64,000 nucleotides of DNA from Draconibacterium mangrovi_A (GCF_037646455.1 NZ_JBBIXN010000006.1:166327-230326), one strand, 5' to 3'. Counted from the stretch's first letter, positions 27,221 through 37,071 are shown. A program made the numbers and translations. The notes: generated by a model from the sequence alone, not told the origin.

Positions 27221-30200
27221 TACTGAACTTTTACCCAATCGAGGTATAATGGACCTTTCGATTTAGGAGTGATCTTTATCGTATAAGCTCCCGCATTGAT
27301 CGTTGTTTGAGTATCGGTACGGAAGCTTTTCCATTTATTCGGAGTTGGCAGGAAGGTCCACTCACCCGTCCACATTTCACGACCATCGGCGGCAAGAATC
27401 TGAATATCGGCTTTTAACTCGCTACCCGACAGGTTGATATAGCGGAACTCCAGACCATATTTTGACGCCAGGCCGACTGAGAATTCAGGACCAATCGATC
27501 CCGTTTCGCCAGATGTCATCACACAAATTTTATCAAGATGATTTACCTGACGCGCACTGCCATAAAGTTTTCCGTCTTCGGCTTCCCAACGCGTCGACGT
27601 CCGCAAATCGATCGGATCATCAAGATTCGTTAGGGGCAAAACAGCTATCGGATACATTTTAAAATCAACCTCAGTAAGACGTTTCAATTGCACTTCAGTA
27701 CTTTTATCAAAGCGTTTCTGATAAATTTGATATCCGGTTTTTCCTTCGAAAGTAGTAACCAGATATTTATTCAGTGGTTTCCATTCCTTTAGCCATGCTG
27801 GAAGATTGCTCAACATTGTATCGATTCCAATCCAAACATCAGCTTCAGCATTAATTTCAAAGGCAGGAATCTCCTCCCCTGCTTCGAGAACTGCAGGTGT
27901 TTGAATCCATTCAGCACCGTATAATTTAGGAGCAAGTTGGGCAAACTGACCTTTGGCATCAGTATATTGATCATTGCCGGTGTCCATCCATTTTTTTGCT
28001 GACCAACTGTTGTTGTTTGTATTTAATTTTGAAATGACACCTGAAGCAGCCGGAGCCGGTAGAATATCCTTGTTATCTGAAGAAATGGCGATTGCGGAGA
28101 TCACTGCCTGTCCTGATAAGACCTGTGGAAAGGAGATCTTTAGTTCACCACCTTTCATTTCAGTTTCCACCGTTTTCTTAAGCAGCTTGTCATGACCGGC
28201 TTCGGCCCAGATATCCAGATCATCAATCAGCACTTTATCGTTGATGGCAACATCGAACACCCGCCAGTCAGTACAATTCAATCCGCCTCCGGTTCCGTAC
28301 CAGGGTTCTGTAAAATAGAGTTCCACCTGGTATAAGCCATTGGGCAGCGGGAAATGATAGCTGAGTTTATTCCGTCCAAAACGGAAACTTTGCATTAACG
28401 GCCACTCGTTAGTTCCGGCAATAGGATCATGCGTTTGACGTTGGCTTCCGTAAAAGGCAGGGAGTCCGTCGTAATCGTCGGTCCACGAACGTGAGCCCCA
28501 TGTTTCCTGATCGGTTTGATGCACATCAGCCATCCAAAGATTTCCCTGCCGATCGGTATAATCGTCGCCACCGCAGTTTACGCGGTAGATATAATTTCTT
28601 TCTTCTTCAGTCAATGGTTTTGTTTCACCTGACAGTTTTTGCAAACCCGGAGCTTCGGGCAGATGATGCAGCAACACCTGATCTTCGGCAACCGCTTTTC
28701 CATCAACATAGCCCACGGCATACAGCAGGTTGTTTTGCACATTCACATTATTAAATACGATATGGGTCCCGATCGGACCTCGCTTTTTTCTACCCAGCGA
28801 ATTTTCTTTTACACCGTTGAACAGTTCCACCTCATCGCAATTGGTAAAAATGCGGATACCGTCTTTTATGCCTGGTTCCGTCCAGCGATCGGGCCAGGTA
28901 TGCGAAACTATGTAAACCATCGGCTCGCTTTCTTTGGGTGCGTAGTTTGAACGGAACATGTAAAACAGGTCAAGTGGTTCACCCCAAATTGAGAGTGCAC
29001 CTTTGTAATTCACGGGTCCAACACGGTCGATGTCGCGCATACCTTCACCACTTTGTGTGCGCCCGGGATTATCGTGAGACGCCATCAGCCAGTGATATTG
29101 TCCGCAACTCTGATCTGAAGCTTGCTCTCCAAGCCTGATCTTCGATTCCATCAAGAGGTTGATGCGGTCTTCACTGTAAATACCATCCTGAACGAAACCG
29201 CCTTCAGTGTGCATATCAATGCTGCGCCAGGCGCCGTATTCGCCATTCAGCAATTGTTCCGAAAGCTCGTTGGCATAATTATCGGGATCTCCACCATAGG
29301 TTCCCGACCAGTTCTGAATCACGTTCCAATCGGTGCCTGAACCACCGTTACAGGTAGTTACCAGTATCTGTGAAGAAGCTGTTGGATCCAGCTTGCGAAT
29401 AAGTTCTGTGCATTCCCTGGCAAAATCTTCAGGCAAGGTACTTTCGTTCTCCAGCCCCCATAGAATAATGGACGGACTGTTTCGGCGCTCTTTGATCCAG
29501 TCAGTCAGCAATGTTTTAAAGTTTTCTCTGAATTCAGGATTATCAAACCAGATGTGCGCGGTCATCTGCGGCCACCACAGCAAACCGCTTTCATCCCAAA
29601 CTTTTTGGTAACGCAGATTATGTGGCTGATGCCCGTCGCGGAAAGAATTAAAGCCCATGGCTTTTACCTGCTCTGTCCGGGCTTTCACCTGCTCGTCGGA
29701 AAAAGCATGTCCCTGCCCCATCATGTGTTCGTATTCGGCAGTCCCGTTAATGAAAACCGGCTCACCGTTCAAATAAAAACGATTGCTCGGATTCTCTCCA
29801 AAAATATCCCACTTAATGGTTCTGATTCCGTAAGGCGTTTCAATTCTATCAATCACTTTTTCATTTTCGAGGATTTCGGTTTGAACCGTATACAAATACG
29901 GATCATCGAGCGACCAAAGATGCGGATTCAGTATACCACTAAAACCCTGGGCGATTATTTCAGTCTCACCCGGATTTATTTCCACCACCGTTTCTGCAGT
30001 GGTAACTTTCTCTCCTGTTTTGTCCAGTAAAGTATTTTTCACGTGAATCGTTGATTGCTCCAAACCGTAGTTTTTCACTTCCGTTGTCAGGTTTAAGACC
30101 GCATTTCCGACAGAAATCGTGTTATCATTCCAGACATGAACACCAAAAGGTTCAATCCTCACCGGATCGGTGGCAATTAAAGTTACCGGGCGAAAAATTC

Positions 30201-30762
30201 CCAGCGGCTGACTGCCTTCGCAAAATCCCCACTCAAGGCTGCATCCTCCGCACACCCATGGCAGATCCCGAATATCGGCCGGATGATCGGCACGAACAGC
30301 CAGCAGGTTTTCTCCTTCAAACTTAATAAACGGGGTAACATCGAGAGTAAAAGTCGTTCTTCCTCCGGCATGATAACCTATCGAATCACCGTTCAACCAA
30401 ATAGTGGCATAGGAACCAACACCTTCAAAAAACAGGAAATATTGTTTGGACAGATCAGGATTTTCAACAGTAAAAGTTTTACGGTACCAGGCAGTTCCGT
30501 GCAAGTTCCCGTGGCGCAGGCGGCGGTAACCACCGTAGTCGTCCCAGTTGTGAGGAACATCAACCTTTTCCCAACCTGCATTATCGAATTCCGTCTGTTC
30601 AAATCCAGTATAAGAATCGGATGAACCGGCAAAAGCAGTATTCCATCCCTCGTTCAGATTTTGGGTAAAACGGAATTCTTTTCGAGATTCCCGATCCCAG
30701 GTACATCCTACAAAAATAAGCAAGAAGAATATGGCTATTATTTGTATCCTCGGTACTTTCAT
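27220..30762 (-). CDS. large GH2 lipoprotein with malectin-like domain
   Basis: This 1180-residue lipoprotein has the lipobox IFVGC (Cys20). N-terminal GH2 sugar-binding and immunoglobulin-like domains (NLNEGWNTAF...HGTAWYRKTF) lead to a TIM barrel with acid/base about Glu440 in LWGLENES and nucleophile about Glu508 in NGEYGAWRS. A malectin-like carbohydrate-binding module follows at about residues 760-910 (YRVNCGGDDYTD, then YQVELYFTEPW), with a second beta-sandwich at the C-terminus. Its start overlaps the stop of the MFS transporter gene by four bases (ATGA), so the two are translationally coupled. The combination suggests a beta-glucuronidase- or beta-galactosidase-like enzyme that anchors to complex glycan. 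Confidence 0.87.
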   Translation of the reverse strand: MKVPRIQIIAIFFLLIFVGCTWDRESRKEFRFTQNLNEGWNTAFAGSSDSYTGFEQTEFDNAGWEKVDVPHNWDDYGGYRRLRHGNLHGTAWYRKTFTVENPDLSKQYFLFFEGVGSYATIWLNGDSIGYHAGGRTTFTLDVTPFIKFEGENLLAVRADHPADIRDLPWVCGGCSLEWGFCEGSQPLGIFRPVTLIATDPVRIEPFGVHVWNDNTISVGNAVLNLTTEVKNYGLEQSTIHVKNTLLDKTGEKVTTAETVVEINPGETEIIAQGFSGILNPHLWSLDDPYLYTVQTEILENEKVIDRIETPYGIRTIKWDIFGENPSNRFYLNGEPVFINGTAEYEHMMGQGHAFSDEQVKARTEQVKAMGFNSFRDGHQPHNLRYQKVWDESGLLWWPQMTAHIWFDNPEFRENFKTLLTDWIKERRNSPSIILWGLENESTLPEDFARECTELIRKLDPTASSQILVTTCNGGSGTDWNVIQNWSGTYGGDPDNYANELSEQLLNGEYGAWRSIDMHTEGGFVQDGIYSEDRINLLMESKIRLGEQASDQSCGQYHWLMASHDNPGRTQSGEGMRDIDRVGPVNYKGALSIWGEPLDLFYMFRSNYAPKESEPMVYIVSHTWPDRWTEPGIKDGIRIFTNCDEVELFNGVKENSLGRKKRGPIGTHIVFNNVNVQNNLLYAVGYVDGKAVAEDQVLLHHLPEAPGLQKLSGETKPLTEEERNYIYRVNCGGDDYTDRQGNLWMADVHQTDQETWGSRSWTDDYDGLPAFYGSQRQTHDPIAGTNEWPLMQSFRFGRNKLSYHFPLPNGLYQVELYFTEPWYGTGGGLNCTDWRVFDVAINDKVLIDDLDIWAEAGHDKLLKKTVETEMKGGELKISFPQVLSGQAVISAIAISSDNKDILPAPAASGVISKLNTNNNSWSAKKWMDTGNDQYTDAKGQFAQLAPKLYGAEWIQTPAVLEAGEEIPAFEINAEADVWIGIDTMLSNLPAWLKEWKPLNKYLVTTFEGKTGYQIYQKRFDKSTEVQLKRLTEVDFKMYPIAVLPLTNLDDPIDLRTSTRWEAEDGKLYGSARQVNHLDKICVMTSGETGSIGPEFSVGLASKYGLEFRYINLSGSELKADIQILAADGREMWTGEWTFLPTPNKWKSFRTDTQTTINAGAYTIKITPKSKGPLYLDWVKVQ

Positions 30763-32033
30763 TTTCCTGATTTTTTGATCGTTTCATAATCCGGCACCAA
30801 AGCTTTCAAAGCAAGCCAGCAAACCAGATAAGCAATACTGGCAATGGCAAAAACAACGTGATAGCTTCCGGTAAATTCGAGGATCAGTCCTACAGCCATC
30901 GAAAACAGAACTCCGCCGATTGCGCCTGCAAATCCTGACAATCCAACCACCGAAGCAACGGCGTTTTTCGGATAAATATCGGAGACAATGGTAAAAATAT
31001 TGGCTGCATAACCCTGATGAGCGAAAGCTGCCATAGAAATAAACAATACAGCCAGCCACATACTCGAAATTCCCGACACAAAGTAGATCGGGACAACCAG
31101 CAGGGCCATAATAAATATGGTGAACTTGCGTGCCTTAACCGGATTTTTCCCTTTTTCGATCAGTCGCGACGAGATCCACCCGCCCAGCACCGAGCCTCCC
31201 ATGGAAATTATATAAATCGTGATTAGTGGCAGACCTATATTCGTCAGATCAATGCCATAATTTGTATTTAAAAATTTAGGAAGCCAGTAAAGAAAAAACC
31301 ACCAGATAGGATCGGTGACGAAACGTGCCAGGCTGATCCCCAAAGTTTGGCGATGCCGGATGATCTCTTTCCACGAAACGCGCTCCTGTATAGGTTCCTC
31401 TCCATCCTGTAAAATGAATTCTCGTTCCTTTTCACCCAGTTTCTTTTCATTTTCCGGACGGTTGTACGATATTAACCAAAAAAACAACCAAACAAAACCC
31501 AATGCTCCTGTGCTTATGAATGCCCATTCCCAGCCCCAGTTCAGTGCGATGAAAGGAATAAGGAGCGGAGTAACTATTGCACCCAGGTTCGGTCCGGTGT
31601 TGAAGATACCCGTGGCCAGTGCCCTTTCCTTCTTAGGAAACCATTCGGCCACTGATTTCACTGAAGCCGGAAAATTAGCCGACTCACCTATCCCAAGTGC
31701 AAATCTGGAAACAGCGAACGAGAAAACGCTTCGTGCAGCAGCATGAGCCATTCCTGCAATGCTCCAAACTATAATGGCTATAGAAAATCCGCGTTTTGTG
31801 CCTATCCGGTCAAGGATCGTTCCGGTGGTTAGCAGTCCGATGGCATAAGCAAATTGGAAAGCCGTGATGATGAAACCGTAATCTGCTTCCGACCAATTGA
31901 ACTGATCCTGCAGATCGGGAGCGAGTATGCCTAATACCTGACGGTCGATATAATTAATTGTAGAAGCAAAGAACAACAGGATGATGATCCGCCACCTATA
32001 ATTCCCTATTTTATCTGTTTTTGCTGCAATCAT
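30759..32033 (-). CDS. MFS transporter, ExuT/hexuronate (ACS) family
   Basis: This 424-residue inner-membrane protein has 12 helices. The N-terminal YIDRQVLGILAPDLQDQFNWS and RFALGIGESANFPASVKSVAEWFPKKERALATGIFN segments (each containing the family loop motif) are typical of anion:cation symporters such as ExuT. These carry galacturonate, glucuronate or other sugar acids. The start codon follows the stop of UroD-fold protein 3 with no base between (TAAATG), and its own stop overlaps the GH2 start. A uronic-acid-type substrate is therefore the best guess, processed by the two UroD-like proteins encoded just before it. Confidence 0.88.
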   Translation of the reverse strand: MIAAKTDKIGNYRWRIIILLFFASTINYIDRQVLGILAPDLQDQFNWSEADYGFIITAFQFAYAIGLLTTGTILDRIGTKRGFSIAIIVWSIAGMAHAAARSVFSFAVSRFALGIGESANFPASVKSVAEWFPKKERALATGIFNTGPNLGAIVTPLLIPFIALNWGWEWAFISTGALGFVWLFFWLISYNRPENEKKLGEKEREFILQDGEEPIQERVSWKEIIRHRQTLGISLARFVTDPIWWFFLYWLPKFLNTNYGIDLTNIGLPLITIYIISMGGSVLGGWISSRLIEKGKNPVKARKFTIFIMALLVVPIYFVSGISSMWLAVLFISMAAFAHQGYAANIFTIVSDIYPKNAVASVVGLSGFAGAIGGVLFSMAVGLILEFTGSYHVVFAIASIAYLVCWLALKALVPDYETIKKSGK

Positions 32034-33158
32034 TTATCTGCAAATTTCTTTGATACTATCGTATGCTACTGTTTGCTCTTCAGGAGTTTCACAGTAAGTA
32101 ACCACCACCAGTTTCATTTCGGGTGTCCACAAGCGTTTTACCTGCCGTTTGATGGTTTCGAGATCGCCTACGATCCGTGCATTCAATACCACTCCTGTTC
32201 CGGCAAAAGCATGAAAAGCCTCCAGTTTATCAGTTGCTCCGGGATCGGTTTCTGGCGAAAAAGCAGCATCAGCCATTCTTAATCCTTTGATATTCAGTAC
32301 TGCATTTATCCATCCTGACCAATCGCCACAGGAATGAAAAGCCACGCCACCCAACGGATCACACACTTTCTTTGCCGACGGAACGGCCAGTTCGGTATAT
32401 TGCTCAGGTGAAATCATTATCGCATTATCGTCGCTCAAGCCCATTCCTGACCATTTCTGCGACGAAGCAAATCCATGACCGGGAAGCACCAAAGAATCTC
32501 CTATCAACTTTTTTTGTTCTTGATTGAATTCAGTTGAAAGCTCAGCCAGCAAATCGAATAGCAACAAGATTTTGTCGGGATTTAGCAACACTTCGATAAA
32601 AAACTGATCGAGCGGAAGCAGGCTGGCCACGATGTTGAGCGGAGACTGCGAATCGGTGAAAGAAACCGGCAACCGGCCTTTTGTCTGCTCCATGAAATAT
32701 TCTATCATATTCAGCGTGCGCCTTCCGATAGCCGTTTCTGCCACCGTTTTTTCCGGATAAGCAAGTACTTCATCCAGACTTTTGAAAGGCGGTTTAACTA
32801 CCGGGGCATTCCCTTCCTTCCAGCTGTATTCGCAGCCAAAAGCACTTGCGATGGTTCCCAATCCATACCACGGTTCCAGAAAATTGGGAACATCGGCTTT
32901 GAACAGCATGCTTTTTTCAAGGGCGCCCAACTGCCACTCAAGCGACTGTTTCATATCGGAACAACCATACGAAAAGCACTCGGCCACACGCATCCGGCGG
33001 TAAACCACAACACTTGCATCAGACTGCCAGAAAGCTGCACATGTTTGATTCAGGTTAGCAGCATATTCCTCATATTTTTCAAAATTGAAGTTTTCGGGAG
33101 CGATAGGCGCAACCGCTGTCGCCTGCGAATCTGCCAGTTGAGTATTGAATTTCTTCAT
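32034..33158 (-). CDS. UroD/MtaA-fold protein 3 with HxC...C zinc motif
   Basis: This 374-residue cytoplasmic protein has the UroD-superfamily barrel. VAFHSCGDWSGW gives His275 and Cys277, and VVTYCETPEEQ gives Cys356, a spacing of 79. This closely matches the His-x-Cys-(about 77)-Cys zinc set of MtaA-type methylcobamide methyltransferases, in which zinc activates a thiol acceptor. It overlaps the UroD-like 4 gene by four bases and abuts the MFS gene. A methyltransferase or demethylase role on an imported sugar is suggested. No corrinoid protein is seen in the window, so other zinc chemistry remains possible. Confidence 0.82.
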   Translation of the reverse strand: MKKFNTQLADSQATAVAPIAPENFNFEKYEEYAANLNQTCAAFWQSDASVVVYRRMRVAECFSYGCSDMKQSLEWQLGALEKSMLFKADVPNFLEPWYGLGTIASAFGCEYSWKEGNAPVVKPPFKSLDEVLAYPEKTVAETAIGRRTLNMIEYFMEQTKGRLPVSFTDSQSPLNIVASLLPLDQFFIEVLLNPDKILLLFDLLAELSTEFNQEQKKLIGDSLVLPGHGFASSQKWSGMGLSDDNAIMISPEQYTELAVPSAKKVCDPLGGVAFHSCGDWSGWINAVLNIKGLRMADAAFSPETDPGATDKLEAFHAFAGTGVVLNARIVGDLETIKRQVKRLWTPEMKLVVVTYCETPEEQTVAYDSIKEICR

Positions 33159-34222
33159 GCCGACACCTCCCTCAATTCTTCAACTGTCTTAAAAATTGTC
33201 TCAATTTTATCGTCTGACACTTTTTCGTCGATATTGATACAGCAAACTCCCGTGAGATCCGTGTTGCCGGAATCTTTTACGAGACGTGTGATGGTTTCCC
33301 TGATCTCTTCTTTAGACTGATGAATGATCTCCACCGGGCTCAAACGGATATTCAGGAAAGTATTTGGTAACTGTTTTCTAAGCACTCTAAGATCACCTCC
33401 CCAACCGACGTCAAGGAAGTCGAGTTTCGGAATTTTTGCAAACTGTTCAGCCATACGGTGCGGATCAGGTCCACAGTAATGAATGCCAAAGGGTCGGTGT
33501 TGCCTACTCCATTCAATATCAAAAGGCAGCAGGTATTCTTCGTAATCCTCGGCTGAGATCATGGTATGTGAACATTCGGAGTGCAAAAAAACAGGATCTT
33601 TAAAATGTCCGACCACCCGGTTTACTGAAATGGAGGTCGATTTGGTTTCATACTCCATAATCGAAGTAAATCGCTGGATGACCGAACCGATTTGTGTGAA
33701 ATAACTCTTCACCTGATCGGGATCCATCATCATGTCCATAAAAATGTTTTCGCCTTTCAGGTCGAGTGCCAGGTTGAGTATTCCGCCCCAGTTGATATCG
33801 CCGGTAAGGTAACCATACTTTTTCCGTAGCTCCTCACTCAAAGCGATCATTTTTTTGAAAGCCGGTTTTTTAAAAGCTTCTTCCCCGTTAATTTCGAGCG
33901 AATCGAAGTTAGCAGGTATCACCTGCGGTGGATGATTTTCAGAATAATTCACCCTGCAGCCCAACATTTCAGAAAGTAAAAAACCGGCGGCCAGATGAAC
34001 AGCGCCGATTTCAGGTCTCGCCTCGCGATGATGCTCTCCCAGTCCGTAATGCCCCCATCTTTCATAAAGAGCTTTTTCCATCTGCTGCTCAGCCTCCACC
34101 CGCCGGAGAGGATGATAAAAAAAATCCTCGTCGAAAGTCAGACCTTCATTGTGGAACCACCATTCGGGAGCCAGAACGATATCGACAGGAATCTTCTCTT
34201 TACTGGACAGCATCTCGCTCAT
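33155..34222 (-). CDS. UroD/MtaA-fold protein 4 with HxC...C zinc motif
   Basis: This 355-residue cytoplasmic protein has FGIHYCGPDPHRM, giving His248 and Cys250, and LTGVCCINIDE, giving Cys327/Cys328 at a spacing of 77-78, as in MtaA-type zinc methyltransferases. Upstream blocks include YLTGDINWGGILNLALDL and the conserved ISAEDYEEYLLPFDIEWS. It is 11 bases from the GH67-like gene and overlaps UroD-like 3 by four bases, so equal-level synthesis and a heterodimer are plausible. The two proteins are diverged paralogues, not recent duplicates. Confidence 0.82.
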   Translation of the reverse strand: MSEMLSSKEKIPVDIVLAPEWWFHNEGLTFDEDFFYHPLRRVEAEQQMEKALYERWGHYGLGEHHREARPEIGAVHLAAGFLLSEMLGCRVNYSENHPPQVIPANFDSLEINGEEAFKKPAFKKMIALSEELRKKYGYLTGDINWGGILNLALDLKGENIFMDMMMDPDQVKSYFTQIGSVIQRFTSIMEYETKSTSISVNRVVGHFKDPVFLHSECSHTMISAEDYEEYLLPFDIEWSRQHRPFGIHYCGPDPHRMAEQFAKIPKLDFLDVGWGGDLRVLRKQLPNTFLNIRLSPVEIIHQSKEEIRETITRLVKDSGNTDLTGVCCINIDEKVSDDKIETIFKTVEELREVSA

Positions 34223-34233
34223 AGTTCTTTAGA

Positions 34234-36966
34234 TTAATAAAATAACCAGTCTACGGGTACTCCATCTTTTGTTTCAGAGATTCCGGCATCGTGAACCGGA
34301 ATTTCCACATCGCCATCGATAAATCCAAGGATAAGTACCCGCCCTTTTCCAAGATTGAGTTCATTCACTCCCGGTTCATATAAATATGTGTATACATTTA
34401 CGGGGTACAAACCATTAAAACGCATAGCGTTAGCGATTTTTATGTCGGCCTGTCCGCGGTCGTTGGCTGCGGCGTTAGTTTCAAGTGTTGGCGGACGCAG
34501 CGCCGAGTAACTGTTGGTATTGAAATAACCCACAACCACTTTTACCGGCTTATCGTTTTCAAAGCGAAGAACAGTACCATCTTCCTGCTGACTTTTATCC
34601 GAAAACTGAATGCCCTGCAGTAACTGCAGTTCATCAGCTACTTCTTCAATCACAGTGTTCTGATCGGAATAGGCTTTTTGCCCGGGCAACAGCGAATAGG
34701 TTTTAGCATTTTTATTCAGCACTTTTACTTTTGCCGGTTGAAGAACAGGAGCTTCCTGACCTCCTGCACCGGTTGTTTTCAAGGTTTCGATATTACGCTT
34801 AAAATTATCGAGTTCGTTTTGATAATGCGGCAGCATTTCAACCCAGGTTTTGTTTGTACCATCACGACCGGTGATCGGAATACGGCGTTGCTGGGTCTGC
34901 ATGCTGTTCGCATACAAATATGTATCCTCTGTTAAATTCACCAGTTCTTTCCAGTAATCCACACTTTTTTCGAGGAAAGGAACCGCAGCTTCGAGATCGG
35001 CAACATCACTGGAATATTTATAACGCAAGACCAGTATAGCCGCCTTTACTTTTTGGTTGAAGAAATTGGCAAAAGCATCATAACAATGTACATCATTACG
35101 CAAACGTTCAAATTCTTCTTTGTTGAGTCCCACATGTGGTGCTGCTTTTTCAATGGCACCAACGGCGAGTTTTCCGTGTTCCACCACCTCTTCGATGATC
35201 TGAGTCGGCAGTTCTCCGTGATGCGCTTCACCCTTCCATTCTTTGCGTGCATAATTTACAAGTATCTCTCCTTCCGGTCCGTTCGACGAATAAAAATTAT
35301 CGTAAACATGCCACTTGTAAGGATTAACCAACTGGCTCATAAACATTCCCAGCAAAAGTGTTTGCCGGTTACCATCCGATATTCCAAACCTGCGAAGTAA
35401 CTTTGGTGCAATCTCCCCGGTTTGCTCGTAAGCATCCAGAATGTCTTTCCCATATTGACTACAACCGTAGAAATCTCCCAGTTGATCAATCCAGTAATCT
35501 ATTTCATCAGTACGATCACGGCGGCAGTTCCAGGCGTAGCGTCCCCAGGCTCCATACCAGATCCAGTCGCGTTCCATTTCTTTCAGTCGTGGTTCTGTTT
35601 TATCGGCTGAATAAGGCCAGTCCCAGTAGGAGGCTTGCGGATACAGGTGCAGTCCGTTGGCGCCCTGAATGTCGTGCATAGCCTGTGTACTTTTTTGAAT
35701 GAAATCGGGTGAACCATAACGGAAAGGTTCGAGATTGGCCAAAATATGGACGTTGGCAATGTGCACCGATCCCAGATCACTCAAACTCCGAGGAATGCTT
35801 TCCCATGAATCGCGTGGTTCGTAGGTGGTAAGCGACTCGCCGTTATATTTCGACATCGTGTAAAGATTCTTGTAAATGGGCAGCGCTGCTTTCATCACCT
35901 TTTCGGCATCGGTATCGTGAGCGCGCAGGACAATTGGCGGCTCACCGGAAATGCCAAGTTTTTCGAGTCCGTCTTTCACCCCGGGAAGAATGGTTTTTGT
36001 AAACCATTCCACATCATCGTCGATGGTATTCATGGCCTCACCCAAACAAACAAGCAGGCCCACATTTGGATATTTTTCAATAAACGCTGCCACTGACTTT
36101 TGAGTGTAATCGGCTACCAGCGGAATGATTGAACGACCACGATCCTGAGTTTTAATGTTGTTGTGCTCAGCAAATGGTTTTGAAACAATGATATTGTAGA
36201 ACATCTGGATCACCCAGATACCTCGCTTGTTGGCTTCTTCAGTTAAGAAACCAAACATTTCTTCATTAAGCTTAAAAGTTTCGTCATCCACTTCTACTGC
36301 ATATGGATAATCGTCGAGTTTTACCAGCGAGGCAAATGGATGTCCGTTCCACAAATACAACGAATTATAGCGGTTTTCCACCATCATATCAAGGTATTCA
36401 ATCCACTGTTCTTTGTCGTAAAACCAGGGAAAATTCTCAGGCGTATACGGATATTCGTAAACATGGCGTCCGGGAAGGTATTCGGTTTTTTGAAGCCCGA
36501 TACAGGTACCACGCAGTACCATTTCGGGTTGATCAGAGAAATCGATGGACCTTGGCAACTGGCCTTCTTTTTTGATTCGGTCAGCCAGTTCAATACATCC
36601 GTACAATGTACCACTATCATCGGCCCCTGAAACTACGATCGTATTTTGGTTCGACTGTATATGAAAGCCTTCTTTATTTGTATTGGGCTCAGCTATCCAG
36701 TCGAGATTGGAGACAGCAGCATCATTAGTGCTGCCGATAATGATTTTATAACTTTCCGTATTTGCCTCTTTTGTCTCCTCTGATGTCAAAATATAACCTG
36801 CATTATTTAGTTCCTCCGACAAACGCTCAAGGCCAAACTGCGTACGAACATTTGAGTTGGCAGAAACAAGAATTACTGTTTTTGGCTTACTGCACGAAGC
36901 AAGAGAAACCAAAGCCATTAACAGAAGTACAGACAAATGGGAAAGATTTCGTTTTCGAAAACTCAT
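34234..36966 (-). CDS. GH67/GH115/GH20-like glycoside hydrolase lipoprotein
   Basis: This 910-residue lipoprotein has the lipobox SLASC (Cys25). An N-terminal alpha/beta domain (residues 30-140, ending SGADDSGTLYGCIELADRI) is like the non-catalytic domain preceding GH67, GH20 and GH84 barrels. A TIM-barrel region follows (YLDMMVENRYNSLYLWNGHP, then EYLPGRHVYEYPYTPENFPW and LHLYPQASYWDWPYSADK). A long helical region and a C-terminal beta-sandwich complete it. Family members include alpha-glucuronidases and alpha-galacturonidase-like enzymes. A uronidase role would suit the ExuT-like transporter downstream, but the catalytic residues cannot be assigned with confidence. This is the first gene after the 36.99-kb promoter. 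Confidence 0.72.
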   Translation of the reverse strand: MSFRKRNLSHLSVLLLMALVSLASCSKPKTVILVSANSNVRTQFGLERLSEELNNAGYILTSEETKEANTESYKIIIGSTNDAAVSNLDWIAEPNTNKEGFHIQSNQNTIVVSGADDSGTLYGCIELADRIKKEGQLPRSIDFSDQPEMVLRGTCIGLQKTEYLPGRHVYEYPYTPENFPWFYDKEQWIEYLDMMVENRYNSLYLWNGHPFASLVKLDDYPYAVEVDDETFKLNEEMFGFLTEEANKRGIWVIQMFYNIIVSKPFAEHNNIKTQDRGRSIIPLVADYTQKSVAAFIEKYPNVGLLVCLGEAMNTIDDDVEWFTKTILPGVKDGLEKLGISGEPPIVLRAHDTDAEKVMKAALPIYKNLYTMSKYNGESLTTYEPRDSWESIPRSLSDLGSVHIANVHILANLEPFRYGSPDFIQKSTQAMHDIQGANGLHLYPQASYWDWPYSADKTEPRLKEMERDWIWYGAWGRYAWNCRRDRTDEIDYWIDQLGDFYGCSQYGKDILDAYEQTGEIAPKLLRRFGISDGNRQTLLLGMFMSQLVNPYKWHVYDNFYSSNGPEGEILVNYARKEWKGEAHHGELPTQIIEEVVEHGKLAVGAIEKAAPHVGLNKEEFERLRNDVHCYDAFANFFNQKVKAAILVLRYKYSSDVADLEAAVPFLEKSVDYWKELVNLTEDTYLYANSMQTQQRRIPITGRDGTNKTWVEMLPHYQNELDNFKRNIETLKTTGAGGQEAPVLQPAKVKVLNKNAKTYSLLPGQKAYSDQNTVIEEVADELQLLQGIQFSDKSQQEDGTVLRFENDKPVKVVVGYFNTNSYSALRPPTLETNAAANDRGQADIKIANAMRFNGLYPVNVYTYLYEPGVNELNLGKGRVLILGFIDGDVEIPVHDAGISETKDGVPVDWLFY

Positions 36967-36987
36967 AGTTCACAAAATTTAGGATTA

Positions 36988-36995
36988 CAAATGTA
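36988..36995 (-). promoter_or_regulatory. Bacteroidota -7 promoter box
   Basis: Read on the minus strand the box is TACATTTG, fitting the TAnnTTTG consensus of the Bacteroidota housekeeping sigma factor. The expected transcript start is about 36981, giving a leader of only about 15 bases before the ATG at 36966. No TTTG -33 box is seen; the operator at 37004-37017 occupies that place. Confidence 0.7.
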
Positions 36996-37003
36996 TAAAA
37001 AAA

Positions 37004-37017
37004 TGTTAACGTTTACA
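37004..37017. promoter_or_regulatory. LacI-type operator, site 1 of left control region
   Basis: TGTTAACGTTTACA is a near-perfect palindrome centred on CG, with one symmetric mismatch. This is the form expected for LacI/CcpA-type repressors. It lies exactly eight bases upstream of the -7 box, covering the -33 position. The identical 14-mer occurs at 44265-44278. Confidence 0.7.
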
Positions 37018-37071
37018 TCGTTTCTATTGTTTAAATTTCAGGCAGTTTGACATTTTAAATCCATGAAATAA

